A stretch of DNA of 64,000 nt, from the NCBI GenBank assembly GCA_947172415.1, contig OX359192.1, forward strand, positions 8,677,401 to 8,741,400. The letters run 5' to 3'. Within the stretch, counting starts at the first letter, position 1; each line of letters opens with the position of its first letter. Position numbers and translations under genes: made by a program. The notes beneath the pieces are model-generated. The model was not told where the DNA came from and did not search any database. It saw only the letters and a list, made by a program, of their open reading frames with translations. Below, piece after piece: positions 12,062 to 26,652 of the stretch. The DNA is from Chondrosia reniformis. Taxonomy: Eukaryota; Porifera; Demospongiae; Chondrillida; Chondrillidae.

Positions 12062-13425
12062 TACGAGTGGAGAGAAAGTAATCCTGGTACCTTATCAAAG
12101 GAAATTTGTGGAAAGGTGAGGGATTATTTGTGTGCAAGTAAACAAACTTAATTAAACACTTTATCTGATTATGAAGACCAGCTTCTTTCAATTTCTTTTT
12201 AATAACTATTCATTTCTTCCATTTTCATTAATTCATCAAGCTCAAACAGAGTGAATGGCTTGACCATCTCATTGAGTCATATCACTCACATCTTATAAGG
12301 AAGCTGATTTGTCCTATCACCAAAATACCTTTACCCACAGAACCATTGTCCAAGCTTCGATTATGTGTAGGTACCACAACTGGATGCAGAGTGCAGAAAT
12401 CTTGCAACTGACAGCATCCGAGCCTCTCAGTTTGGAACAGGAGTACAAGATGCAGGCAGATTGGATGAATGACACAGAGAGTAAGCGAGAGGTGATAATA
12501 GTGTATCCACATCAGAGTGGCATCTGATAAAATTCCACTCATCCCATTCATTGCGTAATAGGGAAGGCACAGCAGTCCCTATTACTTCAATAAAAGTCCC
12601 TAGTGCTAATGGTTAACCCCTTCACCCTAAGAAATGTGTGGGATAGACATGTTTCTCATTCCTTGAATACAACTGACTTGCACGCCATCTTCTCATTCCT
12701 TGAATACAACCGACTTGCACGCAATCTTTTTCTTTGTAGAGGTAACTTTCATTATATTGAGTAAGGATCTCTACCAACAAACAGGAGATGAACTTGGTTA
12801 GTCAGTCAAAGGAACAGTGCTCTATAGTGCTCTCTGGTACCGCATTGTTGTTGACAGTGTATATTTATATGTATATAGTGTGTGCTGAGTTATAGTGTAA
12901 CTTCTGTCTTTGATGCCATTTTCGACAGAATCTATGGTGGGCGATGTCAATTTATTTTTTAATGATTTCAAGGATCCATTTAATGCAGAACTGGATGTTA
13001 TGATACCAGATGTAGTTCAGCGTGGTAAAGGATTTGCATCAGAGGCCGTGCAACTAATGATGTGCTATGGTTAGGATATTATTTAATGTTTGGTTCCACT
13101 AATGAGGTTAATGAGTACCCAAAATACTGTAAATGTTTTAATTTTACTCAGCCACAACTGAACTAGAAGTTAGAAGATTTACAGTTAAAATTGGAAAGCA
13201 AAATGTATCCAGTCTGACACTGTTTCAAAAGAAATTTGGATTTTCAGAGGTGAAATATGTCTCTTGCATATAACTTGTGGTTAAAGTGTACTCTACGCTT
13301 GGTAGATTTCTAGAAGTGATGTATTCAATGAAATAACTCTTCAGTTGACCGCTACATCCGACCAACCGAAGAGGAAGGTTAGGTGGATCAAAGTGCAAGA
13401 CGCTAAAAATAGTAACAAAGTGTGA
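12062..13425 (+). CDS. NAT9: N-acetyltransferase 9 (NAT9), 5' exon unresolved
   Basis: NAT9 is a GNAT-fold acetyltransferase reported to act on microtubules/tubulin in animals. Recognised exons are 12062-12115, 12371-12480, 12740-12796, 12929-13069, 13152-13249 and 13306-13425, all with matching phases. Family signatures are SGEKVILVPY, RYHNWMQS followed by LTASEPLSLEQEY, VGDVNLF, the acetyl-CoA binding loop QRGKGFASEAV, and the C-terminal motif SDVFNEITLQL. The start codon is missing: upstream of SGEKV the frame has no Met before a stop, so a short first exon must lie between 11516 and 12050. The stop lies 88 bp before the next gene's ATG, on the same strand. Confidence 0.9.
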
Positions 13426-13513
13426 CTCATCAATACCATATTTCAATGAAACACCTTCACGTTAAGCAACTTGTATCCGGTAAACCTCCAGTCCCGAAGG
13501 AGAAGATATAAGG

Positions 13514-17187
<3,674 letters not shown>

Positions 17188-17536
17188 ATTATTCACTGCA
17201 CATGCACTTGCAGCATCTTCCATTATGATCTGTGTCACCAATTACATGACATTCTATATACATATGCTGTCCTATTAAGTAAGTGTGCATGTACATAATC
17301 CATTTTCATAAAGTGTCAATGCTATGTAACTGTTTTTTAGTTGTTTTTGAATGTAAATTCCCCTAGTGCTATTCTTAAAGAGATTTTTTGCCCCTTATTT
17401 TATAAATACAAAACTACATTAATGTTCAGATAAAACATTTACCAGATCAATATATAAAATGTGTGTATATATGTACTGAAAATGGGCCAAGTTGATCCAA
17501 AGAAAAGTTGCTCAATTCTTGTTTACTACCACTTCT
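17188..17536. other. Convergent 3' intergenic spacer (ADAP / cytohesin)
   Basis: 349 bp hold the 3' UTRs of both converging genes. It is AT-rich and no other feature was seen. Confidence 0.5.
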
Positions 17537-20500
17537 CTAAGCAAATCCTCTAGTGTACACTCCTGGAATCTCATTGGCCACTCTTCTCCTTCGTTGTCTG
17601 AAACCGTTATACACAGCATCATCTATGCTCTTCACTATACACTTGATCCACTCCTCCCTCTCCTCCTTGCTGCTAGCCATCAGCAGGTACCGGCTGTGAT
17701 TGCCTGTCAGATAGCACAAACCAAATGTCATGTGACCAGACCATGTGACCAGACCATCAACCAACCTTTGACAACCTTGTTCTCAGAATCCTTCTTCCAG
17801 GCTTTTATAATACCGGTCTCAGAATATACTTCAAATGCATGCTAAAGAATGGAAACAACAGAACAATCACTGAACATTTATATTATACATATTACTATAT
17901 GACTGTACAAACAGTTACAGATTATAGTACATACATATACGTAACAAGTTAAATTTAATAAATGTACTATATTTGCAAACTCACTAGTTTGTCAGACGAT
18001 TTCTCAGGTATTTCTCGAACTTTCAGATTCTCAAGTGGTATATTACCAATCAAGTCCTCATCCTTAAAAATGAAACACATTGAGTCGTAGTCGTGGCAAC
18101 AGAGAAATCAAATCTCACTATTTCCAATACTCACTTGTGCAGTGTCATTCTTAAAGTAGTAAAGTACACAGTCCTTCAGAATGAACCATCGATGTCTCTT
18201 GTTCTTAACTTTACCTCCTTCCTTGGTCAGCCAGCCTTCTCTCTCGGGATTGAAGAAGGTCTCGTCTAGCTGATCCTTATCTGGAACTTTGAAAGCTTCC
18301 TTTTTAATGCTTTCATACAATTCCTACAAATGTATATATAAGTGGGTGTGTCTGTACAAGTAAGTGGGTGTGTCTGTAACAAGTAAGTGGACGTGTCTGT
18401 AACAAGTAAGTGGGTGTGTCTGTAACAAGTAAGTGGACGTGTCTGTAACAAGTAAGTGGGTGTGTCTGTACAAGTAAGTGGGTGTGTCTGTAACAAGTAA
18501 GTGGACGTGTCTGTAACAAGTAAGTGGGTGTGTCTGTAACAAGTAAGTGGGTGTGTCTGTAACAAGTAAGTGGGTGTGTCTGTAACAAAGAATGAATGAA
18601 CAGCCTGGGCGGTGGGTATGGAAGTGAACACACCTCCAATATCTCCCTCGGTAGGTTTTCTCCATCGTTGATGCCTCTGTTCATCAAAATGAACCGATCT
18701 AGAGTTGGTTTATCCTTGACACTCGGGTTGTGCAGGCTCGTGTTTAACATAATGACAGAGTAAGCCAACACATAACAGGTGTCTACATGGTCAGAATGGG
18801 AGGGAGGAGATTGAAAGATCATGTCAATGTACGCACATGATCAGAATGGGAGGGAGGAGATTGAAAGATCATGTCAATGTACGCACATGATCAGAATGGG
18901 AGGGAGGAGATTGAAAGATCATGTCAATGTATCTACATGGTCAGAATGGGAGGGAGGGGAGATTGAAAGATCATGTCAATGTACGCACATGATCAGAATG
19001 GGAGGGAGGAGATTGAAAGATCATGTCAATGTACGCACATGATCAGAATGGGAGGGAGGAGATTGAAAGATCATGTCAATGTACGCACATGATCAGAATG
19101 GGAGGGAGGAGATTGAAAGATCATGTCAATGTATCTACATGGTCAGAATGGGAGGGAGGAGATTGAAAGATCATGTCAATGTACGCACATGATCAGAATG
19201 GGAGGGAGGAGATTGAAAGATCATGTCAATGTATCTACATGGTCAGAATGGGAGGGAGGAGATTGAAAGATCATGTCAATGTACGCACATGATCAGAATG
19301 GGAGGGAGGAGATTGAAAGATCATGTCAATGTACGCACATGATCAGAATGGGAGGGAGGAGATTGAAAGATCATGTCAATGTATCTACATGATCAGAATG
19401 TATATTGTGCAAAAGCTATTAGTCCAAACAAACCTGAGTTCTTAAACATTTCCGGATTACATTCACAAAAGTAGCTGGCAAAGAGCTCCATTATGCGGTC
19501 AATCTTCTGAGCTTCTCCGGGCAAGTGGAAACTCCATAGGAAGACCCTGTACAAGAGCAGAAAGGTATAAGGAGAAAGTTAAAAAGGTTGCCATGGAGAC
19601 TTAGAGAGGGTTACCATAGAGACTGACCTAAGTGCATCAACTAGTGATTTTCCTGTGAATTCATGAAGCCTTATAAATGCTTTTAAAGTGGCTATGTTTG
19701 CTTCCTTCCTATAGAGAAATAAAGAGAATGATGAATGGGTGGATGGAGTGGATGGGTGGGTGGATGGATGGATGGAGTGGAGTGGAGTGGAGTGGAGTGG
19801 AGTGGAGTGGAGTGGAGTGGAGTGGAGTGGTGGGTGGGTGGAGTGGAGTGGAGTGGAGTGGAGTGGAGTGGAGTGGAGTGGAGTGGGTGGGTGGATGGTT
19901 GGAGTGGAGTGGAGTGGAGTGGGTGGGTGGATGGATGGAGTGGAGTGGAGTGGAGTGGAGTGGAGTGGAGTGGAGTGGAGTGGAGTGGAGTGGAGTGGAG
20001 TGGAGTGGAGTGGAGTGGAGTGGAGTGGAGTGGAGTGGAGTGGAGTGGAGTGGTGGGTGGGGGGGTGGATGGATGGAGTGGAGTGGAGTGGAGTGGAGTG
20101 GAGTGGAGTGGTGGGTGGGGGGGTGGATGGATGGATGGATGGATGGATGGATGGATGGATGGATGGATGGATGGATGGATGGATGGATGGATGGATGGAT
20201 GGATGGATGGATGGATGGATGGATGGATTTACCCTTCTCCAAGATAATCACCAATAGATCGTTTGTGTAACTTTTCAGTAAACAGTAATTTGGCAATGTC
20301 TTCAGGAGTGTCACTGATGTATCCCTCAGCAACCCACTGCTTAATTCCCTGAGTAACCAAACATTAAAGATTGAGAGATGGTCTATTAGGGGCTGTATGA
20401 AGATTGAGAGTTGGTCTATTAGGGGCTGTATGAAGATTGAGAGTTGGTCTATTAGGGCTGTATGAAGATTGAGAGTTGGTCTATTAGGGGCTGTATGAAG

Positions 20501-21387
20501 ATTGAGAGATGGTCTATTAGGGGCTGTATGAAGATTGAGAGATGGTCTATTAGGGGCTGTATGAAGATTGAGAGATGGTCTATTAGGGGCTGTATGAAGA
20601 TTAAGAGATGGTCTATTGGGGGCTGTATGAAGATTAAGAGATGGTCTATTAGGGGCTGTATGAAGATTAAGAGATGGTCTATTAGGGGCTGTATGAAGAT
20701 TGAGAGATGGTCTATTAGGGGCTGTATGAAGATTGAGAGATGGTCTATTAGGGGCTGTATGAAGATTGAGAGATGGTCTATTGGGGGCTGTATGAAGATA
20801 TTATGAACAAGCAGTGCCGTACTTACATCTGAGGGCTTGTCATTGAAGGCCTTTATTAAAGCTTTCTTCCTTTTCTCGATCTCTTTGTCGCGTCTGTCCT
20901 CCCTAAGAAACAGGCAATCAAAAGATGTTAATGGCCCACCTTCATAAGTGCAAAGATAAAATAATACACTCCAATACACGTATACAGTACTATCATTATT
21001 TAAGTGCTGGTAATGCCTATGGTGGTACATTCTTGAGAGTTAACCTTATATGATACTATTATTGGTTAATTGGTACGAAAAGTTTTCCTAATGGATGAGA
21101 CAATAACTAACTTTTCGTTGACTTCATTCAGAAATTCTAGTTCACTGTCAATGTCCGCGATCTGTCTCTGAAGTTCCTGAACACGAACACATAAAACAGT
21201 ATAAAATATATAATAGAGAAACAACGGTAATACGAACTTTTATTTTGTCGAGTACGCTTTCCTTCTGTGCCCTAATCTCTGAAAGAAGACGCCTCTCCTC
21301 TTCCGACAATCTCGACTCTACTTCGGCCATATGATTCATTGAGGTTACCGGTTCAATAGCGATAACCGGGAGTGACATACTGGACAA
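17537..21387 (-). CDS. CYTH1: Cytohesin-type Arf guanine exchange factor
   Basis: Brefeldin-resistant ArfGEF acting at the plasma membrane. Eleven exons join to 419 aa: 21387-21238, 21176-21112, 20902-20827, 20348-20233, 19708-19628, 19546-19434, 18782-18634, 18323-18135, 18062-17985, 17841-17766, 17703-17537. Domain order is the cytohesin one: an N-terminal coiled coil (about residues 20-75), a Sec7 domain (about 80-255) with the catalytic glutamate finger E174 in [10 protein letters not shown] and the helix [12 protein letters not shown], then a PH domain from about residue 275 ([21 protein letters not shown]). The C-terminal polybasic end is RQRRRRVAN. It predates the vertebrate CYTH1-4 split. 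Four separate minisatellites occupy its introns. The donor after exon 1 (AAA|GTTCGT) is non-consensus. The N-terminal Met choice (21387) is the first of several in frame. Confidence 0.95.
18342..18590. repeat. Minisatellite, 22-23 bp unit, ~10 copies (cytohesin intron 7)
   Basis: Unit GTAACAAGTAAGTGGGTGTG plus TCT on the plus strand, with GTAC/GTAAC and GGGTG/GGACG variants. In the sense (minus) direction each unit reads TTGTTACAG, which resembles a 3' splice site. Confidence 0.95.
18784..19400. repeat. Minisatellite, 50 bp unit, ~12 copies (cytohesin intron 6)
   Basis: Unit CATGGTCAGAATGGGAGGGA then GGAGATTGAAAGATCATGTC then AATGTACGCA. It abuts exon 7. Read in the gene's sense, the unit contains the polypyrimidine tract CTCCTCCCTCCCATTCTGAC and, in a minority of copies, CATGTAG, exactly like the true acceptor at 18783. 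See the matching finding. Confidence 0.95.
19733..20229. repeat. GGAGT pentamer and GGAT tetramer microsatellites (cytohesin intron 4)
   Basis: Long runs of GGAGT interrupted by GGGTGGGTGGATGGATGG blocks, ending in a pure GGAT run (20125-20228). All six frames are open in stretches, giving four spurious ORFs of 170-207 codons. Strand composition is extremely purine/G biased. Confidence 0.97.
20367..20803. repeat. Minisatellite, 33 bp unit, ~13 copies (cytohesin intron 3)
   Basis: Unit ATTGAGAGATGGTCTATTAG plus GGGCTGTATGAAG. In the sense direction each unit carries TCTTCATACAG, which looks like a splice acceptor. The 11-codon period keeps frames open on both strands. Confidence 0.95.
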
Positions 21388-21676
21388 CCGAAACGCCTAC
21401 ACGGGCTATCGGTAGTTATCGGTAATCGAATAAATATTGACTCTGTCCTCTATGTACAAATTAAAACGCGAAAGGCGATTAGATTTAAACGCATATTATG
21501 TCACAGGGCGTGGGCTTGTGGGGCTTCTGTTGTCACTATACAACACATTTAAACAGAGGTCCACTTGCAATGCTACAATTACTAAAAGTGAAAGGACCTT
21601 AATTATAGAGCTATTGTATCAACTAACTTGGCTTGTTATTTGTGGCAGCTGTCGCAGAAGGTCCTAACACATCTTA
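21388..21676. promoter_or_regulatory. Divergent promoter, cytohesin / receptor tyrosine kinase 1
   Basis: 289 bp lie between the opposing start codons. A 76-codon ORF at 21437-21667 has no family resemblance and is treated as chance. Promoter function is inferred only from position. Confidence 0.45.
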
Positions 21677-24600
21677 ATGAGCAGTATGGGAGCTGCAGCC
21701 ACTGGCCTATTTTACTTCCTCTTCATAGTCAACCTGGCAGATAGGATGGCAGGTAAGCCGGTCACTCTGTGAGTGTATCTTACCAGGGAGGGATCTGATC
21801 GAGCTAATAAAGTTGTACACTAAATAGAACTACTGTGTATAGTATTATTAAGTACTCATTTATTAGACTAATAATAATAGTCCTTCAACTGCAAATAGCT
21901 ATAAACATATGTTTCAACTGCACCAGTGGTACTGCATGGTTATGCATGTTTAGCTGTACACACACACATTTTACATTTCAATTTCAGCTCTTGTAAACAT
22001 ACCAAACCATATACATATATGCACTAATGTAGTCCATTGCTATACTTGAATGATAATTAGCCCAATATACAGTACTAGTGCAATGGTGTATGTACACAGG
22101 GTATTGTTGTACGAGGTGTCTGGTATATATTAGTTAACTTGTTGACATGAAACTGTTACCTTAACTGTCACAAATGTGTCTTGTCAGGTGGGCTTCTATT
22201 TAACAATGTTAGCTAACATTTTGCTTTATAACCCAAAGGCTATTGTACACTATTTGTACATTCAATGATTCTCTGTAGCATCATACACTGTGCATAATGT
22301 ATATAATGTATGTAAACTTCTGACACTGACCTAAGGCCTAAGCCATCTGTGTATAAGTAATTCAGGTCACATGATCCCTGTATGCACAAGGATGGATGAA
22401 ATGCTTTCCAATTCCTTTCTTCATCACACTTATGTAGATGGCCAGTCAGTCAATCTCTGCCGAGTTGGCAGTCTTGGGGGGCAGAGTGAAGGGGGTGCTA
22501 CCTACCCATTATCACAGCATATATTTATTCTTCACAAGTCACACTTTAATTTCTGTCATGGTAGACTTAGAAATGTGCGATTCCAGCTTTATGGAATATC
22601 AAGTGTAGCCAGCACTCATGCCAACATGACAATCTATCTATCCTTCTGGAGACCCACTTCAAATTCTTTGAAATTGAAGTCAATAGGGAACATAGTTGTT
22701 CCCTTGAATGCTACACGCATACATGATACAATATGTGAATATGATGCATCTAGTGATGACATCATCCTGCAACAAGGGGATCAAATGGGAGTGTGGATGG
22801 AGGGGCCAGTACTGAAATTAAAGTTTTTAATTTTTTCAAGAGCAACTAGCTTGGTTGAGCCAGTGAGACTTGCAGTACAAGCAGCTGAGGTTGGGACAGT
22901 AGTGTCCTTTCCAGGATATAGTAGTCGACATGTTGCAGCAATCGAGCTGTCAATCATAAGACGTCCAACATCTGTAACACCATCCACCGACACTATACCA
23001 TCTAACACCACCAATAGTGCAACTACTTCTGTCACCACACACACTGACTCTACCACCACACCAACTGATTCTTTCACCACACCAACTGACTCTTTCACCA
23101 CACCCACTGACTCTTCCACCACACCCACTGACTCTTCCACCACACCCACTGACTCTTCCACCACACCCACTGACTCTTCCACCACACCCACTGATTCTTT
23201 CACCACACCAACTGATTCTTTCACCTCACCCACTGACTCTTCCACCACACCCACTGATTCTACTGAGGATAGCAGTAGCACTACCCTTACAACTGACATT
23301 CCAGCTACTAGTGGTCCAACTACCACTGGACCTCCTGAAGTATCCAGGACACCAGAAAATACCACCTCACTCAATGATACTCGCTTGGAGGATCATGCTA
23401 AAATGACTTCTAGTGCATTGGATGTTAGAACTCTGGCAATAAGCATGGGAGTGGGGTTAGGAATTCTATTAGCTGTTGCCATAGCAATAATATTGGTGCT
23501 AATAAGGCAGTGGAAAGTTCGAGGCCGACCATTTGCTTTAGCTACTCATCTGGTTCAGTCTTCCTCATTTGCCTCTACACAAGGTACAGTGTACAAATGT
23601 AACTTCACATTGCCAGACTATTGCATTGTTGGTTGCCCTAATTCAAATAGGCATTTCATCTCCTGACAATGGAAGTGCAGTTGGACCAGGCAGACACATC
23701 TATCATACTGTGGACAGAAATTCAAAGGTTGTGAACCTAAATATATAGTAATTCTGCTAGGGAATTTACTAAGTGTGTTTGACCTATATCCCTACAGTTT
23801 TACAGCAGCGATTCCTCAGACAGTAGATCCAGCTCTGCCACATATGTGTCAAGGTCATCCTCGGTAGCAGCTAATCCACTGGTAAGTGGAGGAGGGCAAT
23901 AAATAGAATTCCATTAAAAGTTTAAATAGAAAAGTACTGCTATCAAAGTTTAGTCTCAGACATCACACTTTAGGATCTATTCACACATGTCTTTAGGATG
24001 AGGTAGTATAAAAATAATATATAATTTACGTATATATATATGGCTTATCCATCACGTACTGGTGTATAGTATGTACGTGTGAACCAGCTGAGTACAGTGG
24101 ATGAAGACAGTGAGTCTGTTACTACACAGAAGGTACGTCAGGTTGTTTGTATGTAGCCACTTACTACATAGAGACTCAACATATCAGATTGATTTGCTAT
24201 ATGTGATCTTAATTTTGCTTACTCAGCAATTGACAGAGCCTGGAAAACAAGTTAAAGGTGTAAATTCACCCTACACTTATACAGTGGCTCCAGTGGAAAA
24301 GAGACAACCTGTGAGTTTTGTGAAAGGCAGAAATCTTAACTGTCAACCTCCTAACATTGTACCACTCTACACTACAACAGGGCAAGGGAAGAAAGAGGAG
24401 TGAAGATGACTACTGGTCACCTCCCAGATCAGAGGTTGAACTGTATGGAATATTTCAAAACAAAAAGTACAGAATGATTCCAAGGAAAGATATCAGGTTA
24501 GACTAATGTGTAATCTCTAGCATCTAGCAAATAAGTCTGAAAAATCAGAATTTGCTTAATTTAAATTGTAGTGTCCTTGATGATCTGGGTGAGGGCCAAT

Positions 24601-25871
24601 TTGGTACTGTTGCCAAGGGAACATGGATACAGAAAAATGGCACCAGTATCCAGGTAGCAGTAAAGACACTGAGGAAAACAGCTTCTGTTATTAGCCGACT
24701 CAAGTTCCTTCAGGAGGCAGCCATAATGGGTCAGTTCAACCATCCTAGCATTGTGAAGCTCTACGGTGTGGTACTAAAGGAAGAACCGGTTAGTTACAGT
24801 TGCCATGTTAGCGACCATGGAACTGAAAATTGTTTCCTATTTTGTAGATTATGATTGTTTTGGAGATTTTACTTAAAGGCGATTTAAAGCATTACCTACA
24901 AGAACTTGAGCACCAGTAAGAATTATTATAATTGAAATCTCTCTATAAGGACATGCTTATTAATAATATTATGGTTTTCTCATAATATGTAAAGAAAGGC
25001 AAAATTTTCAATGAGCTTCTTCCAAAAGAAATTTTTAGCATTTGCACAACAAATTGCAGCCGGAATGAACTACCTTTCCAACAAAGGATTTATCCACAGA
25101 GATTTAGCAGCAAGGAATATCTTGATGGCTGATGAAGAGACTTGCAAGGTAAGCCAGCTCATGAGATGATAAGGAGCGGTTCAGCAAATAAGCTTGTGTA
25201 CTATATAGATTGGAGATTTTGGGTTAGCTAGAGACCTGGCCAATGGTAGTCACTACTCTGGTCGAGGAGGACGCATTCCAGTCAAGTGGACAGCTCTTGA
25301 AGTAAACTGTTCAATGGTTCAGACACATGGAAGGAAATCCACTTGTTTATTCTCCTCTTAGGCTATTCTATATAATAAGTATGCTACTGCCAGTGATGTA
25401 TGGAGCTATGGTATTGTACTCTATGAGATGTGGTCACTAGGGAGTTCTCCTTATGAAGGCATGACAACCACCAGTATCATCACCTTTTTGAAGAAAGGAT
25501 CTAGGTTATCTCCTCCACCAGGTACTCCTCGGGCTATCTACCAGTTGATGATGCAATGCTGGTAAGTATATGAGTAGTTGAAGAGTTGAGAGTAAATAGT
25601 TTTTAGAGCTTAACTCTTACGAAACAAAGACTGTGATATTCAGCATCATCAATTCCATGATCCTATATTTACTTCTCTACGTGCATATAGGCATCAGGAA
25701 CCAGAGAGGAGGCCTGACTTTTCTGCTTTGTTGGTGACTTTAAACAATCTTTATGATGAAGTTCTCTTTTGGGGTAAAGGAAAGAAGGAAGCAGAATATC
25801 AGATCGGAGAAGATTCTAGCTATGGAAAAGACCTTCACTATGACTTACAGTGTCTATATTTACAGAAATAA
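21677..25871 (+). CDS. Receptor tyrosine kinase 1, mucin-stalked, unrecognised ectodomain
   Basis: Thirteen exons join to 876 aa: 21677-21752, 22366-23583, 23651-23727, 23798-23881, 24070-24132, 24227-24310, 24381-24496, 24572-24788, 24848-24915, 24995-25148, 25209-25301, 25362-25561, 25691-25871. Exon 1 is a signal peptide ([13 protein letters not shown]). The ectodomain resembles that of the next gene (see finding) and leads into a Ser/Thr-rich stalk of TTPTDS repeats, then a TM helix at about residues 385-407. The kinase domain starts near 573: glycine loop [12 protein letters not shown] lysine K604, HRDLAARN with catalytic D704, DFG at 722-724, and IPVKWTALE, a receptor-type tyrosine kinase signature. 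It should phosphorylate tyrosines on binding an unknown ligand. The ectodomain has no family I can name. Large lineage-specific RTK sets are known in sponges. Confidence 0.9.
23035..23263 (+). repeat. Coding minisatellite, TTPTDS mucin stalk
   Basis: About ten 21-24 bp units encode (S/F)TTPTDS in the extracellular stalk of RTK1. The repeat is in frame, proline/threonine/serine-rich and probably heavily O-glycosylated. Copy number is likely to vary between alleles. Confidence 0.9.
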
Positions 25872-26652
25872 AACAGTTTTTGATTTATATAACTAACAAT
25901 GCAAGTTTTAATATACATATACAGCTAGGTACCACTCCAGCTGATTGGATTATGTCAAATATATAGTTATGATAGACGTACAAATCAATTCATTACAAAT
26001 ATAATAACTACAGTACATGTACAATGATTCAGTATACTTTGGGATAATTTGGAACATAAAATGAAAATTTATAGTTTTGACATTGATCTACACAAGCATA
26101 GACCTCCGAGTTGATAGCCCGTAGGCCGACAACTAATACTTGGTGATTTGTACATTAGATACTTATTGTTCTTATGGATAATATTCTGCTATATACAGTA
26201 CACTGTCTATTGGATGGACTAGATAGACAGATGTAACAGTGACTTCACCCTTCATTAGTGACTACTGTATGATCTTCCAAAAAGGGTCTGTCATAATTTG
26301 GTGATAGTCTGCACAATATCTAAATATATGAGACATTACCACGAGAGGCTTTATAGTATACTACTGAAGAACAAGATGCATGCTGACACTTCCTACTATA
26401 TACACAAATCTATTTGATAAACAAAGCTGAGGTTAATCCTTAACATGTCTTTACAGAGGTAGCATAAGGCATTGGTACTATTGATATTCAACACTCCTCA
26501 TTCATCTAGAGGTTTCTTCATGCTAAATTGATTGAATTACTATCATTGTCCTCATACAGGAGTTCATGGGAAACTCTACGACACTATAGTATTAAAGCTT
26601 CAAACACTTACATTAAGAGGAGTTACTCTGTTGACAGTATTGCAGCTAAACT
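25872..26652. other. Spacer between the tandem receptor kinase genes
   Basis: 781 bp hold the 3' UTR of RTK1 and the promoter and 5' UTR of RTK2. An ORF beginning at 26532 runs into RTK2 exon 1 in another frame and is not used, because the frame starting at 26653 gives a proper signal peptide. No repeats or RNA genes were seen. Confidence 0.45.

Noticed and set aside
18266-18822. Three minus-strand ORFs with TDTPTYLLQ repeats
   Set aside because: They combine true cytohesin exon ends with the 23 bp intronic repeat; splice sites exclude the repeat.
19677-20332. Four overlapping ORFs of 170-207 codons rich in WSG/EWSGV or HPSIHP
   Set aside because: All are translations of the GGAGT/GGAT microsatellite in a cytohesin intron; flanking exons on the minus strand explain the region.
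21437-21667. 76-codon ORF in the cytohesin/RTK1 promoter region
   Set aside because: No signal peptide, domain or splice support; it ends just before the RTK1 start and looks like chance.
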